A stretch of DNA of 64,000 nucleotides from Tipula vernalis (lineage: Eukaryota; Arthropoda; Insecta; Diptera; Tipulidae): positions 128,687,605-128,751,604 of the forward strand of contig OY282559.1 in NCBI GenBank assembly GCA_958295665.1, read 5' to 3'. Below are positions 1 through 13,544 of the stretch, piece after piece. Below the pieces are notes generated by a model that saw nothing but the letters and a program-made list of their open reading frames with translations, had not been told where the DNA came from and did no database searches. The position numbers were made by a program, and so were the translations under genes. How positions within the stretch are numbered: position 1 is the stretch's first letter; every line of letters begins with the position of its first letter.

Positions 1-2020
1 ATATTATGTTGTGGTTTGTGGAATTTGAGAATTAGAGTTTTAGAGTTCGATTGAGGTTAGCGGCTTGCGGCACTTCATTTAAGGGTTGATCTGAGTTTTA
101 ACAGAGTTAGCCTGATAAAAAAAATCAACAGGTTATTTCTTTCCAATCAATTAATGTCAGTGTCAGTTCTCAGTCTCAGGGTTGGTGTCGGTCAGTGCTG
201 TCGCTTTGAATACGTTAAATGGAGTACGTTTTCAGGGCAGTATTTCTAGTCAGAAAGGAGTATATACGGAATACGTACAATAGTAAGACCTTATTACACT
301 AAAATAGTTTTTAGTTTGTAACCGATGGATTTGGGTCACACTGACACACCGTTGCACACTGTAAAATTTTGGGATAGGTTTCAGTGACGGGACAGGTTCT
401 TTAGTTCCGATGCGTCAGTATTCCATCTTACAAAAAAAATATTTTGATTCAGTATATAGTGTGCAAAAAAAAAAAAATAAAAAAAACGCTTAATCATAAT
501 AAAAAAAAATAGTGACGGTATTACACTGCATTATACAACGCAAACATCCCCTTAATGGAGTTACTAATTACTCCATTTTTATTTTCTAACTACTAATTTA
601 AAATCGCCATTAATATAAACAATAACAAAAAAAAATTGTGCATGTCTTTTTTTTTTAACTTGGCGAACTGGCGATAAGCAAAGAAACAAAATTATTCGAC
701 AACACTGAACTATGCTTAAAGTTTTAGCAATAAAAAAAATAAAAAAAAAAATTTGAGAAGCAAACAAAAGTGAAATTAGTTTACAATATTCCTCTGAAAT
801 AAAACAATGAATTATTATTATTTTTTTTTTTCAACATCACCATAATGCTTGTTGTTTGTGTTGGTTGCTTTCATCCATCACGTTATCTTCACCAAAACCA
901 CGTCTCACGGTTATGTTAGGTACCCGTTCCTCAATGATCATCCGTTAATTTAGTGCCCAACTGTAACTACTGCTTCCTTTACTGTAGATCCGGAACGAAT
1001 TGGGTATCGGAAATGTCGATAACCAATAAATATTTAAAAAAAAAAATACTTCCCTCACTCTATGTATTGTAATTTCTTTTCTATTTGTTTTTATTTCATT
1101 TCCTTAACATCATGACACCCAGTATGATTCTCAAACGTTGTTTTATTTATTCATTGACTTCTTATATGAAACCACCACTTTGGTAAAGCACTAACACGTT
1201 TCACACAAAAAAAAAATTCAAATTGTTAATTTTCGTATTTCTAACTATTTATTTGCCAGAACCATGAATCATGCATATAGCATATTATGCACCATGCTTG
1301 TAAATTTACACACAACAATAATGGCGACAACTTCCAAGTTTTTCTTGAGATTTTATTTATATTTATTTATTTCTTTTTTCTTTTTATCGGTTAGACATTT
1401 AAAACATATTTTATATTTCTTTCTAATTTTTGAGTTTTATTTTATTGAAAGACAATGTCACACCAAGTGTTAATAATTTTTTTTTATAATCACAATAACA
1501 TTAACTTAGGTCTAAAACATTTAGTTTTTATTTTTTTTTATTTTGAAAATATTAAACAAAATTCACACAGTGAACGCAAATTTCCAAATTAATATAATTG
1601 ATATACATTTGATTATCATTTGATATACATTTAACTTTTATTAAATTCTTAATTTTTTTTTTATTTATAATTTCAATCTAATTATTTTACAATTTATTTC
1701 TTTATGTACACATTTCACATTTTACTTTCTTTCCCAATATTACTTTTCAATCTACTCGAATCAATTTTTCTTCTTTTTTTTTTTTTTTTGGTTCCCACTT
1801 CTTTCACCAATATCGTTTTATCAAAAACCGTCCCTTGCACATTTATTCTTGCCTTTTTATACTTGTTTTAAACGTCCTTAGCGGCAACCCGTTTGACCGT
1901 CACCCGATGTTATTATTTTTATTATGTTATTATCAGTATTATTATCGTTGCCTCTCGACTACGTCATGACAAAATTGTTTGTTGAAATCATACATTGATG
2001 GAAACAACAACATCCCACTA
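1..2020. other. AT-rich region without a recognisable gene
   Basis: This stretch has many A and T homopolymers and short chance reading frames only. A slightly more GC-balanced patch at about 140-420 contains several TCAGT-like motifs and a GTAAGA at 283-288. It could be a non-coding first exon of the gene whose coding exon starts at 10459, but nothing in the sequence proves that. I see no transposon domains here. Confidence 0.5.
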
Positions 2021-2055
2021 GAGATGGACCATGGACCTAATTTTGAACTATTACA
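2021..2055. repeat. 35-bp direct repeat, left copy, bounding Gypsy remnant
   Basis: A perfect 35-bp direct repeat beginning GAGATGGACCATGGA occurs here and again at 5879-5913, exactly enclosing the Gypsy coding region. On the minus strand (the element's sense strand) it begins TGTAATAG, so it could be a residue of terminal repeats that normally begin with TG. It is far too long for a target-site duplication and far too short for an ordinary LTR. Confidence 0.85.
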
Positions 2056-2153
2056 GGGCAGATTAAAAAGACGTCATCATACTTAAACCAATGACGATTT
2101 TGAAGCTGAAAATAAAATCCAAAGCAAAACTGACTATTAGCATTCAAATTACA

Positions 2154-3227
2154 TTACAATTTTATGTCCATCAGATGGTGATTTCCCAACGACTTTCCTT
2201 GATCATCTACTAAAATATAATTAGAATTTCCAATTTTTTCTCTAACAGTGGCTCTAATATAGGGGAAGGCAAATTTGGCTACGAATTTTTTTGAAGCATC
2301 ACTGAGAGGATGCTGTCTCACATAGACTTGTTGGCCAGGTTCAAGTGATCTCCTCCTAGTTCTCAAATTGTATCGTGCTGAATATTTTCGATAGGCGGCG
2401 ATAAGATTTTCTTTTACTTCTGCGTGGACAATGTTCAATCTATCAGGTATTTCCATCCAATTGAGGTCCCCTTCGTTCATCAAGTTGAGTTCTTTTAATA
2501 TTTTATAGTCTTGCCCATGTTGCATTTTGTTGTAACCAAATAAAAGAAAGTGTGGCGAGTATCGGGTAGATTCGTGGAACGAACTACGTAAAGAACTGGC
2601 AATTTTAGCTAAGTACGTATCCCAGTTTGAATGCTTATCACCAATGTAAGATCTAATGGCTGCTATGATTGAACGATTGACTCTTTCGGAGGCGTTGCTC
2701 TGTGGGGAATAATAAGCACTACGAATGTGTGATATTCCATACAATCTTGTCATTTCTGAAAATTCCTTTCCAACGAACTGAACTCCGTTGTCAGAATGAA
2801 TAGACTCTGAAACATTGAATAAAGTAAAAATTTCGTTCTCCAAACAGTCAATTATGTTTCTTGCAGTTGCTCTCGCTAATGTTTTTAGGTAAACAAACTT
2901 TGTTAGATTATCGAGTATAATTAAAATCGTTGTTTTACCTCTCGCAGTTCGCGGATATGGACCTAATATATCGATAAAAATCTTTTGCCAGGGGCGATCA
3001 GAAATGGTCAGTTTACCCATAGGAGGTCGTAAGCAGCTGTTGGTTGCTTTTGATTGCTTACATATCTGGCAGTTTGTGACGAATTTGTGAACATCTACAG
3101 CCATTTTAGGCCAATAGTAAAATCTTCGAATTCGCTCAAGGGTCTTTTTGATTCCTCCGTGTGCTCTGTCAGGTGGGCAATGCTCCTTTTCAATGATTTC
3201 TGAAGTTAAATCAACTGGAATCCACAT
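2154..3227 (-). pseudogene. pol: integrase
   Basis: The N-terminal HHCC zinc-binding region is seen as HGGIKKTLERIRRFYYWP followed by CQICKQS. The catalytic core has D in FIDILGP, D in HSDNGVQF and E in NASERVNR, so the DDE triad looks intact. A C-terminal basic region with RARYNLRTRRRSLEPG-like composition follows, and the frame stops at 2154. Integrase would insert the cDNA into host DNA. The frame is out of phase with RT/RNase H at about 3225, so it cannot be made as part of Pol without a frameshift. Confidence 0.92.
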
Positions 3228-4297
3228 TTTCCAGGATGGGATGTCTGTAATTGAATGTTTGCTTTCGGATCTATTCGAATGAATATCCTTTCATCTTTTA
3301 CTATTAAATTAGGATACTTATCAGGATCCAAAGTTATATTTATCCTTAATTCCATATAAGATTCATCCGTAATCTTGCTGGTATTAAACAAATATTGTTG
3401 ATGTAGCTCCAGGTCGACCTTTTGTTCGATTAAGCTGTCACAATAAATACGAGACAACGTATCTGCTACTACGTTATCTTTGCCTTTTAAGTGCACGATG
3501 GTAAAATCGAACGCTTGTAATTTCAGGCTCCACCTAGCCAATCGTCCCGATAAATCTCTCTGTGACATGAGCCATTTCAGACTGGCATGATCGGTGATGA
3601 TGGTAAACCTATAACCCTCAATATATGGTCGGAAATGCTTCACACTAACTATTGCCGCCAAACATTCTAGTTCCGTAACCGTATAATTTCGCTGTGCTTT
3701 GTTCAATTTCTGGGACATGAAGGCTATAGGTTTCTCACCATCACCGTCATCCAGCTGGTACAAGACTCCACCAATTCCTTGTGTACTGGCGTCACACTTG
3801 ATGTAGAAAGGATTTTTGAAGTTTGGTGTATGAAGAACTGGAGCATTACTCAGTAGATCTTTTAATAGTTGAAAAGCTTCATTCGCTTCCTCATTCCATT
3901 GAAATTTCACTCCTTTGCACAATAGGTTTGTGATTGGAGCCGTGACATCTGAACAATTTGGTATAAAACGCCGATACCATCCTGCCAAGCCAAGCAATCG
4001 ACGCGTTTGCTTTACGGAACTGGGTGATGGAAAATTACGAATTGCCTCAACCTTGGACGGATCTGTTCTGAGTCCTAGTTCACCAATAATGTAACCCAAA
4101 TACTTTGTTTCTTTTAACACAAAGTGGCTCTTTTCGATATTGATCGTCAAGCCCGCCTTTGACAACAATTCCGCTACCGTGTTTAACAGTTCCAGATGCT
4201 CGTCGAACCCAGCTGACACTATCAATAAATCATCAAGATAGACAAAGACTTTTTCTCTAAGCTGGTGGGGTATTACTCGATCCATCAATCTGCACAT
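3206..4297 (-). pseudogene. pol: reverse transcriptase catalytic part and RNase H
   Basis: This frame continues directly after the UGA at about 4313. It has the RT active site FVYLDDLLIV near residue 20, thumb motifs (TKYLGYIIG, GLAGWYRRFIPN) and a Ty3-type RNase H with its acidic residues visible: CDAST, ELECLA, TDHASLKWL and ADTLSR. Catalytic residues are kept, so decay is by breaks in the frame rather than active-site loss. It ends by frameshift near 3225, where the integrase frame takes over after an A-run. Confidence 0.9.
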
Positions 4298-4312
4298 GGT
4301 TTGGGCGGCATT

Positions 4313-5514
4313 TCACAACCCAAATGGCATGACACAGAATTGATAGAGAGGACGGCCTGGAACTGTAAAAGCTGTTATCTCTCTGGAATTTTTGGCAAGC
4401 GGAATCTGCCAAAAGGCGTCTTTAAGATCAAGACTGGTAATATATTTGGTCTCCGTTAATCTGCTAAGTATTCCATTGATAATTGGTATAGGATATGCAT
4501 CTTTCTTTGTAACTAGGTTGATCTTTCTCGAATCCAAACACAGGCGCGATTTACCATTTGATTTTTTTACCAACACGACTGGTGAACTCCACGGGCTGCA
4601 GCTCTCTTCAATCACACCAAGTGATAACATCTCATTATTTCTTCATTAGTGTGTTGTTGTTTTAATGGTGAGACTGCAAAATACCTCTGCTTAATAGGCG
4701 AGGCATTACCAACATCAATTACATGCTCCGCCAAATGTGTTCTTCCCAGACCTTTCGAAGCAAACGATGGAAATTTATCGATAATTTCTTCCAAGCGAGT
4801 TTGCTGGTCATCATCAAGATCATGTTTTTTTAATTCTTTCTTTACATTTTCCACAGGGTATTCTACTATTGCAGAAACTAAATGAGGAGCAACGTCGAAT
4901 TCTCTCCAAAAATCCACACCAAGATAAATTTCTGCTTGAAGTGATGGCACCACACAGAATTTCACGAGCTTGGTTTTATTCATATACGTGACAGGGAGTC
5001 TTACATAACCGAGAACATTGTTTATCGAGCCATCTGCAGTTTGAATATGTGTGTCCAATTTCTTGATTTCCGCTCCAAGGGTTTTGATAAGATTCTCTGA
5101 TCCCTTACCCAAAATGCTGACGCTTGCCCCACTGTCCAAGAGTCCTAACCTTTGGTATCCATTAATGTTTATTTTTGCATACGGCCGTGGATCGAAATTT
5201 ATGTAGCTACTTATAGTTGAGATGGTACAGTTTTTACTAAATAATTTTCTTTCCTTCCAATAATGTTTGATTCGCTCACTTCTATTGCGAGCAGCGCCAA
5301 GCTGTAACAATTTGCTTTTCATTTCTCTGGACGTGGCACGTTCACCTGTGCTGGATTCACCTGAGATGGTACAGATATCGTTTTGGGGTATTGAAATCTT
5401 GCTGAACGCGAATCCCCCGTTTTTGTCGCGTTCATTCGCGCATTTCCCGACCGTTTGTTTTGGCACCGTATGCAATCTTCCGACGAATAACCCGCTAGTC
5501 CACAACCCCCGCAA
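4313..5514 (-). pseudogene. pol: aspartic protease and N-terminal reverse transcriptase
   Basis: The frame at 4612-5514 contains the retropepsin active site LLDSGASVSIL near residue 127 (about 5130), followed by the linker into RT (HLAEHVIDVGNASPIKQRYF). The next frame, 4313-4630, continues with RT motifs (LGVIEESCSPWSSPVVLV, DLKDAFWQIPL, FTVPGRPLYQF, MPFGL). The two are joined by a frameshift near 4620 that looks like the loss of one A. The second frame ends in a UGA exactly where Gypsy RTs have a codon between MPFGL and NA, so it is a nonsense mutation. Protease would process the Gag-Pol polyprotein. Confidence 0.88.
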
Positions 5515-5873
5515 AACTGATGTGTTATTTCAATTGGACATTTTGAAGACCTATGCCCTAGTTCCTTGCAGTTCCAGCATACGATGAACATTTGTGGATG
5601 TAATGCACTGACTTCCTGAGTTGCTTCCTGAAACGATTGATCTTCTAGATATCTTTTATCTACATCTACCTCATCATTCGCATAATTTTGACAATTGCTG
5701 TTCAGTGGAAGAGGTATGGAAAGTTGCTCGACTAATTGTGTGCGTCTTGAGCGTGAATCCACAAATCGCCGAGGATCAAATCCAGACGTCGACCATAACT
5801 TTTCGTAGTTATCACACATTTTTCGAAGACTTTCTATTGATTTGAACCGCATATTGCACGTAACACTTCGCAA
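5319..5873 (-). pseudogene. gag (nucleocapsid part), 5'-truncated
   Basis: This open frame has no true upstream start; it simply runs in from the junction with the 35-bp repeat, and its first ATG is about 8 codons in. The key motif is a CCHC zinc knuckle, CWNCKELGHRSSKC, near residue 98, followed by a second Cys-rich stretch (CGGCGLAGYSSEDCIRC). These are nucleic-acid-binding motifs of retroelement nucleocapsid. The frame overlaps the protease frame by about 195 nt, with pol in the -1 frame relative to gag, as expected if pol was made by -1 ribosomal frameshifting. The capsid N-terminal part is absent. Assignment as gag C-terminus is firm; function is lost. Confidence 0.85.
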
Positions 5874-5878
5874 GGCTG

Positions 5879-5913
5879 GAGATGGACCATGGACCTAATT
5901 TTGAACTATTACA
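5879..5913. repeat. 35-bp direct repeat, right copy
   Basis: Identical over 35 bp to 2021-2055 and in the same orientation. It abuts the truncated gag frame. In the element's sense orientation it precedes gag, the position of a 5' LTR, while the other copy follows integrase, the position of a 3' LTR. Confidence 0.85.
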
Positions 5914-5939
5914 AGTTTTTAAGCCAAATTTGAATATTA

Positions 5940-7200
5940 AAAGAAAACTTTTTTATTTAATGGTTGAGAGCTCTTTATTTATTTTACTATTAAATCGTTA
6001 AGCATCTGTATGATGCTCGAGCTAAATAGTTTTTTTTTAACATGGCCGCAACTCTCCACGAAATCACAGATAGCTTTAGTTTGTCGCTGATTTTTACCTA
6101 AATTTTACATGGTAAATGGAAAATTTATCTTAAAGCAATTTTAGCTTCGAACCCATTTTCATTTTTCAAAAGCGTAATTTTGACAGATATGCGAATTCAG
6201 ACATATTAGAAATGTTATTGTCAGATACCTTAGCAGGTACCTAAGGGGTTAACAAGGTCAAAAATGACTAAACTTGAACGAAGACTTAAAAAAACAGGAC
6301 AGTTATTAAGTCTCGAAATATGTTGTGTATTTGATTTAAAAAAAAATTGCTAATAAAATTGGTTTGGTGGCGACGACTAGTCACAAAACATGCACATGGT
6401 GAAATCTGTTCTAAAAAAGTTTTAAACTTACTAGCATGATTCTTTATTTGGTGGTGCTATAACTAATTCATTGATCATCAAATGTATTGACTAAGCCAGA
6501 TGATAAATTTCAATGGAGTTTCTTATAAAAATAAGGCCAGAATTCAACAAATATTGCAATGCAAGCCACTATAATGTCACTTTGGTTACTAGAAAAAAAT
6601 TTAAGGAAATTAGATTTGCCAAAGAAAAATTTGTTTTTTACTTTCAAAACGACTTCAGGCCTGTACTAAATTTCCAGGTTCCAATGGTCATGCTATTCCT
6701 ACCTACATCCAACCTAGGCGAGAAGGAGAATGTCAAAATAAAACTGAAAGATAATTTTTGCTGTCAGAATTTAACCTTGTTACACAAGAAAGATGCAAGG
6801 GAGACTTTATTTTATTCAATTGTAAGCAAAGGATTCGAAAATATTGATGTCAAGGCGTATTGGGCAAATAAAATTTCCCATATCACACTGCATAAATTCA
6901 AACTTCCATACAACTTTCTTGTCTGAAAAGGTTAAATGACTGCAGAAATTATCTTACAGTATTATTTTTATATCCCTATAAAAGAGGGTCCTAGTCTAAG
7001 CTTATGGAAGGATTTTGCAGTACAAAATCCAGACTTCCACACATCGTGTTTGTGCGGTAAGGATAAATGGCGGCAAAATTTGTCTTCGTGCATAATTTTT
7101 GTATTCAGGAGGTCCTAATCTAAATATTTGGCCAAAGCAGATAAAAGTTTTTTGTTAAAATCAAGTACTCTCTATCATGTTTGAGTTTGTCTGGTAACAA
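5940..7200 (+). repeat. unassigned dispersed family, copy 1
   Basis: This region matches the reverse complement of 55870-56720 in the same order of blocks: ACTATTAAATCGTTAAG and GCTCGAGCTAAATA near 5985-6030, a block around 6840-6930 (AATATTGATGTCAAGG), and a block at 7125-7190 (GCAGATAAAAGTTTTTTGTT). Identity by eye is roughly 70-80 percent in the blocks, with length differences between them. A 137-codon open frame (6513-6926) covers part of it, and its C-terminal residues FENIDVK correspond to LENIDFK in copy 2, so the family may once have coded for protein. I do not recognise the protein. It could be an old transposon or a gene-derived repeat. Confidence 0.65.
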
Positions 7201-9887
<2,687 letters not shown>

Positions 9888-9892
<5 letters not shown>

Positions 9893-9909
9893 TTTTTTTT
9901 TTTTTTCAG
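9888..9909 (+). promoter_or_regulatory. candidate splice acceptor
   Basis: An unbroken run of about 20 T residues followed by CAG at 9907-9909 is a textbook polypyrimidine tract and 3' splice site. If used, the exon would be 9910-10747, holding about 550 nt of 5' UTR before the start codon at 10459. The same signal could arise by chance in this T-rich DNA. Confidence 0.4.
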
Positions 9910-10337
9910 ATCGATCAAAACTAAATGTGGTCATAAGTTTCTCTGATTTTATTGTGTCAACACGCACAAAATCAAAAATTATATACCCTACACACAATAA
10001 TAATAATAATAATACAAAAGCTTGTTCTAAAGCTAATGTGCAATTTTACACATTTAAAATTATTTTGTTAATTAATTAATTAATTTAGACTGTTTTTTGT
10101 TTTTGTTGTAATTTAGAATCGTTTTTTTGTTTGTTTGTTTGTGTTGTTGTTATTTTACATATTTTGTTGTAGTTGATTAGGATATTTTTATTAGAATTTT
10201 ATTAGATTTGTGCCTTTTATGTACTAGAATATACATTTTTTGTTGTTGTTTTTGTTTTGTGTGTGATGAACATTTTTTGTTTTGGTTTTAAATACTTAGT
10301 GTTAAATAATAAAATTTAATTAGGCGCGACGTTGCAT

Positions 10338-10346
10338 TATAAATAG
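10338..10346 (+). promoter_or_regulatory. candidate TATA box
   Basis: TATAAATAG is an excellent match to the TATA-box consensus and sits about 120 bp upstream of the ATG at 10459, in a locally GC-richer patch (GCGCGAC upstream, CGCGCG downstream). It would place transcription start near 10368. It is an alternative to the spliced 5' UTR starting at 9910. In AT-rich DNA such matches are common. Confidence 0.35.
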
Positions 10347-10458
10347 AAGCAGCATTTTTAGTTGTTTTCGCGCGCTTTTTTTGGTTATCGAAAATTAATG
10401 CGTATCGATGTGTCTTTAAAAATTATTTATTTTCCTATAATAATAATAATGTTTTATA

Positions 10459-10747
10459 ATGGAACATACTGTTGGTATACAATTATCAACAAGTACTAGC
10501 AATAATAATACAACGAGCGGCAGTAATTTAGTTAATCAGCAATCAAATTTAAATACAAGTGGCAATAGTAATAGTGGCAGTGTAATTGTGCATCAAGGAT
10601 TGAATCAATCGGCGGGACAAAATCAACAGGGGAACGACGACAGTGGCAGTGAGCCAAGAAGATTGTCACAGGGAGCCCAATCGAGTACAACGAGTCCGGG
10701 GCTTAGTCCACAGGGACAGACGTTTGGAAGGAATTTTAACGGTACAA
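10459..10747 (+). CDS. probable first coding exon of a host gene, N/S/Q/G-rich N-terminus
   Basis: The frame starts MEHTVGIQLSTSTSNNNTT and gives about 96 residues rich in Asn, Ser, Gln, Gly and Thr, with a basic-acidic patch (DDSGSEPRRLSQ) and an S/P-rich end (SPGLSPQGQ). Start choice: A at -3, G at +4, and an in-frame TAA at 10447-10449 just upstream. GC content and codon use differ clearly from the surrounding A/T-rich DNA. The frame hits a stop at 10756, but a strong donor, GTAAGT, at 10748 removes it and leaves phase 1. Low-complexity N-termini like this are common in insect transcription, RNA-binding and signalling proteins; no domain is present, so I cannot name the gene. The downstream exons are not in this window as far as I can see. 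Confidence 0.7.
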
Positions 10748-10753
10748 GTAAGT
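10748..10753 (+). promoter_or_regulatory. splice donor
   Basis: GTAAGT after ACAA matches the insect 5' splice site consensus at all intron positions. A weaker alternative GT lies at 10742. Sequence after it loses the Gln/Asn/Ser-rich coding character at once. Confidence 0.65.
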
Positions 10754-11639
10754 GGTAGAAATTTTTTATTTTTCTTGTTTTTTAAATGTTTTAAATTTTA
10801 AATTGTTTCGCAAAAATATCGAATACAAATTATTCATGATTTCAATTAGGGGCTAATTTTGTGTTCATTTTAACAAAATATCTTTTTACAAAATTCACGA
10901 TTTGAAATGTTTTAGGGATTTTTTTTAAAATTATAGATTAATTATAGATTTTTGAAAAATTTGGTTTCGAACATTTAATTTGACCAAAACAATTCATCAC
11001 GAAATTTTTCGTTTTTTTATTATTTTGTTCGTTTAATTATATTTCATTAATTCAATACTAAAACTGATCACAAGTATTTCTATCATAACGGCTTCAATCT
11101 AATTAATCGTAATTGAGCAGCCGGGGTTTGTCGATTAATTAATTCTCTAAGTAGATTTAGATTCCTATATATGATTTGTTAAACTAATCCAGCCAATATT
11201 TTACTTTGCTAAAATAATCTTGTGGCGAGGGTTCCAAAGGATATAAAAACTTAGAATTTAAAGAAATAAATACTCTAAAATTAGGTTTTAGCCTCATCTC
11301 TTTAAAAAATGTTTAAGACATTTTAATCAATTTTATATCACTTCAAAAGGACACTTAATGTTTATATCATCTACCAACCTCAAATTTTATTTAACAAAAC
11401 TGAAATGCTGGTTTATAAGTTCTAGTATAATAAAACATGTCTAGGGATTTTCCTAGTCGTGGAATTATTGAATATCAAACTAAAGAACTCACGTAACGAC
11501 CGGTTGTTTCTTGTCGAACAGACCATTTTTTCGAAAACGACTTATGAATGTTTTATTTTTAAAAATATGTAGGTGTTGTAAAGGTAAAAATATAAAGAGC
11601 CGAAATCTCACGAGGTGAGGATATCAAGCCAACTCAAAC
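10754..11639. other. intron-like sequence
   Basis: AT-rich non-coding sequence after the donor. Nothing further recognised. Confidence 0.5.
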
Positions 11640-11900
11640 TAATTCGCGAATCAATCAATCCCTAACTGAACTCCTTAATCCCTTACTCAATCTAAACTCA
11701 ATCTCCAACTCAACCTCCAAATCAATCCCAGCGTAATTTTCAACGAAATCACCAAATCAACTCCTAACAACTCAACTTAGTCACCAATTCAACCCCAAAT
11801 CAACTTTCAACTGAACACTCAACACAATCTCCAACTAAACGCCAAACCTGCTCCTCAATTTAACCCTAATTATATTGACCTTGTTCATTCTCCTACCTCC
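11640..11900. repeat. degenerate CAACTCAA minisatellite, block 1
   Basis: The plus strand is a C/A-rich tract built of loose repeats of AACTCAA and CCAACTCAACC with a 10-15 bp period, almost without G. A second block lies at 12545-12790. No coding potential is claimed. Confidence 0.8.
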
Positions 11901-12002
11901 AACTTCCCCCCAGCTCCAACTATGACGCCCACGGTTGTTGTCGTTCTTGTCCCTGCTTTTTAAATAAATTTCCCTTTATTTATAGTTCTGGGAATTTTTA
12001 AT

Positions 12003-12310
12003 CCATATTCCAGAACTTCAACCAAAAATCATTTTAGAATCCCATTTCCAATGTACAAGCCGAATTTCATCATAATTGGTTGAGAAATAGGCAATTCCAT
12101 TATACTTGGCTATATTCCAGAAATTCCTCGAAAAATCATTTTAGAATCCCATTTCCAACGAACATGTCAAATTTCACCATAATCAGTTGAGAAATAGGCA
12201 AGTTTTATCATACTTGGCCATATTCCAGAATTTCATCCAAAGCTCATTTTAGAATCCCATTTCCATCACGGAACTCAAATTTCACTAAAATCAGTTAAGA
12301 AATAGATAAG
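12003..12310. repeat. 107-bp tandem repeat, three units
   Basis: Three units start with CCATATTCCAGAA-like sequence at 12003, 12110 and 12218. Each contains AATCCCATTTCCA and ends with AAATTTCAYCATAATC(A/G)GTT followed by GAGAAATAG. Related units occur at 16740-17203 and 22131-22640. On the minus strand the shared core reads CTTGGCTATTTCTTAACC. Confidence 0.9.
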
Positions 12311-12544
12311 TTCCATCCTAATTCGCCATTCATTTAATTTGCTAAAATTTTAATTTGAAATGTAAAAGGTTCAATTTCAGGTTTGAGATATTAACAGTGA
12401 CCTTTCTTAAGTCTTAAACAATATTTATGTAAGGTTTAGTTCAAATCGGTCAAGTCGGGTGGATTTGTTTAAATAACATACACATATGCTGTACATACAT
12501 ACAAACACTCACTTTATTTTATAGATTGGTGAACTGCTCACTAA

Positions 12545-12790
12545 ACACTGGTCCAACACCATCTCAACCCCAATTCAACCCGCAAACGACCCCTAACTCA
12601 ACCCTCAACCCAATCGCAAACTCTCTTTCAACTCAATTTTCAAACCAGCATATTTAAAAAATTGGTCAACTGCTCACTATATCTTAACCCAACCCCAACT
12701 CAACTCCAACTCAACTTAAACTCAACCCGCAAATTGGTCCCTATCTTAACCTTCAACTCAACCCCAAACTCAATACCCAACTCAATATTC
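12545..12790. repeat. degenerate CAACTCAA minisatellite, block 2
   Basis: Same C/A-rich loose repeat as at 11640-11900 (for example AACTCAACCC and CAACTCAACTCCAACTCAAC), after the 107-bp tandem repeat. Confidence 0.8.
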
Positions 12791-13129
12791 AAATCAGCAT
12801 ATATAAAAAATTGGTAAATATTTCTATAACCAGGTATTTTGGATCAATTCGTATGGCAGGTATTCAACCCTCTTGACGCACAGCTTCCAAAAGCTTTTCA
12901 AATCTCGGCCTTGACCATAGAAACAGACTGGCAAAAACAAATTCTAAATCGAACAAGCCATTTTCAAGATACCATGGGTACAGACCATACAGACATCCAG
13001 ACAGTCGGACGGACATTTTTTTTTGTTGCTTTTTTAGACTCAGGAACTTTCCACCGTCCATTTTTGACAGGATTTCAATACTTTGATCTTTTTAGACAGA
13101 AGTAATTAGTAACGGTTCAATCTTATCAT

Positions 13130-13530
13130 ATTATATTCCATCCCAACATGGTAAACCATAAGTGATGCGGGAGTCCACGCAAGCAAAGTAAAAATTGAGT
13201 AAAACATTGGATGGTTAAAATTTACGTCCCAAATGAACTAACTTGATTTTTGACAGTTTGAGCATATGATTTCCAATTTAAATTTGCATCAACGTTTAAT
13301 TCTAAATATTTGAATAAATGAACACTTTCAATTTTAATGCACAAGTTGCTACAATTACTTAAGTCACAATCACGTGCATGAAAAAAAAATCAATTTAAAG
13401 AACATTACCTTAATTTTTGTCACCTAATTAGTTCAGTAGAAGTCAAATCAAAGTAACTTAATGTAATATCATCGGCAAAAGCAATAATTTTACCGTTTAA
13501 GTTTAAGTTAAAAATTGAATTTATTTTAAT
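13130..13530 (-). pseudogene. LINE reverse transcriptase fragment
   Basis: The minus strand reads KIIAFADDITLSYFDLTS at about 13440-13500, the FADD active-site box of LINE RT, then SVHLFKYLELNVDANLNWKS, the conserved FKYLG-type thumb motif, at about 13250-13330. A stop and indels separate the two. The palm N-terminal motifs are missing, replaced by the foldback at 13545. Confidence 0.8.
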
Positions 13531-13544
13531 TAAAATCTAGATAG

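Larger units (their letters stand above)
2056..5878 (-). mobile_element. Gypsy/Ty3 LTR retrotransposon internal region, decayed
   Basis: On the minus strand the order is partial gag with a zinc knuckle, aspartic protease, reverse transcriptase, RNase H, integrase, which is the Ty3/Gypsy order. There is no env and no recognisable full LTR or primer-binding site. The gag N-terminal half is missing, as gag begins right at the 35-bp repeat. Pol is broken by a 1-nt frameshift near 4620, an in-frame UGA at about 4313 and a frameshift near 3225. Copies of this class are normally transcribed from the 5' LTR; here none is left, so the copy should be dead. The clade is not assigned with confidence. Confidence 0.93.

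Noticed and set aside
11640..12790. Regularly spaced repeats considered as a CRISPR-like array
   Set aside because: Repeat units are degenerate and contiguous without unique spacers of fixed length, and the genome is eukaryotic.
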